This document shows, one piece after another, positions 63,760 to 64,000 of a stretch of 64,000 nucleotides of DNA. The translations under genes and the position numbers were made by a program. The stretch is from the NCBI RefSeq assembly GCF_003522965.1, contig NZ_CP031513.1, forward strand, positions 1,736,001-1,800,000. The letters are read 5' to 3'. Under the pieces are notes generated by a model. The model saw nothing but the letters and a program-made list of their open reading frames with translations. It was not told the origin of the DNA and searched no databases. The stretch is from Bombilactobacillus bombi. Its GTDB lineage: Bacteria; Bacillota; Bacilli; Lactobacillales; Lactobacillaceae. How positions within the stretch are numbered: position 1 is the first letter of the stretch; each line of letters begins with the position of its first letter.

Positions 63760-64000
63760 GTGTCAATCTGGCAGAAAATTACACAAAAAGCCGATGTTCA
63801 ACAATATTTGCAAGAAGACGTGCAATTCGAAAAAACACTGCGCGCGAAAGATTTGATGGCTCTGGGGATTGGGGCAGTAATTGGAACGGGAATCTTTATC
63901 TTGCCCGGCACAGTAGCTGCGACTGTCAGTGGTCCGGGAGTTATCTTAAGCTTTTTAATCGCAGCAATTGTGTGCGCGACTGCTGCAATGTGTTATGCAG
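63760..64000 (+). CDS. APC-family amino-acid permease (3' end cut by window)
   Basis: Only the first ~80 residues are present; the frame is open to the window end. GTG 63760 is chosen because AAAGGA lies nine bases before it; ATG 63751/63754 are too close. The sequence LMALGIGAVIGTGIFILPG is the first membrane segment of the amino acid-polyamine-organocation family, in its cationic-amino-acid-transporter-like form (ALGIGAVIGTGIF). Divergent from the aminotransferase operon, which suggests a shared amino-acid theme. Confidence 0.85.
   Translation, partial: MSIWQKITQKADVQQYLQEDVQFEKTLRAKDLMALGIGAVIGTGIFILPGTVAATVSGPGVILSFLIAAIVCATAAMCYA

Noticed and set aside
1-64000. tRNA, rRNA, CRISPR arrays, intact insertion sequences or prophage
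   Set aside because: No cloverleaf-like sequences, regularly spaced repeats, transposase motifs or phage structural genes were recognised on either strand.

Overview
The window is a 64-kb piece of an AT-rich Firmicute chromosome. It is most likely from a lactic acid bacterium of the Lactobacillaceae. The clues are strong AGGAGG ribosome sites, many TTG/GTG starts, pyruvate oxidase, PTS permeases, WxL-type surface protein sequence, AraR/araBDA, Zur/znuACB and D-2-hydroxyacid dehydrogenases. A plant- or pollen-feeding niche fits the arabinan genes. A bee-gut genus such as Bombilactobacillus is only a guess. I see no rRNA, tRNA, CRISPR array or intact insertion sequence.

Layout. 1-8.1 kb: housekeeping and unassigned genes (UvrA-like ATPase cut by the window edge, GNAT acetyltransferase, metallophosphoesterase, ATP-grasp ligase with an odd 5' end, universal stress protein, PepO-like M13 peptidase). 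8.2-10.9 kb: 6-phospho-beta-glucosidase plus a PTS EIIC. 11-21.1 kb: an arabinan/arabinose locus. AraR reads leftward; araB-araD-araA-GH43-MFS-GH51-secreted sialidase-fold hydrolase read rightward behind an AraR/cre-controlled promoter. 21.2-31.6 kb: a second sugar locus under a LacI-type regulator. It holds an isomerase/epimerase, a GatC-type EIIC, an amidohydrolase, a 2-hydroxyacid dehydrogenase, a propeller-like protein, an L-xylulokinase-like FGGY kinase, a UlaE-like 3-epimerase and a second araD almost identical to the first. A decayed copy of part of this operon lies just before the regulator. 31.6-34.9 kb: DUF308 membrane protein and menB/menE/menI-like genes without the rest of the menaquinone pathway. 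35-39.7 kb: pyruvate oxidase, small unknown, MFS exporter, PatB/MalY-type lyase. 39.8-44 kb: a LanFEG-like ABC exporter with its two-component system. 44-48 kb: galactose mutarotase, Zur and zinc ABC importer. 48.1-52 kb: a DUF6978-like/DUF1828-DUF1829 gene pair, flavodoxin, LysR and a double CMD-fold protein. 52.6-57.1 kb: a small HTH protein and a very large WxL-like surface protein split by a frameshift. 57.2-61 kb: four oxidoreductase genes controlled by a divergent MerR regulator. 61-64 kb: an aminotransferase-hydroxyacid dehydrogenase operon behind a long structured attenuator leader, divergent from an APC amino-acid permease that runs off the window.

How the parts fit. In the arabinan locus the secreted hydrolase would cut polymer outside, the MFS carrier would import oligosaccharides, GH43/GH51 would free L-arabinose inside, and AraA-AraB-AraD would make D-xylulose 5-phosphate for the phosphoketolase route. 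In the LacI locus the kinase, 3-epimerase and second AraD form the chain L-xylulose -> L-xylulose 5-P -> L-ribulose 5-P -> D-xylulose 5-P, so both loci join at the AraD product. The upstream substrate of the second locus is unknown. The strongest candidates for undescribed biology are that LacI-controlled pathway with its decayed twin, and the three-hairpin leader in front of the aminotransferase.
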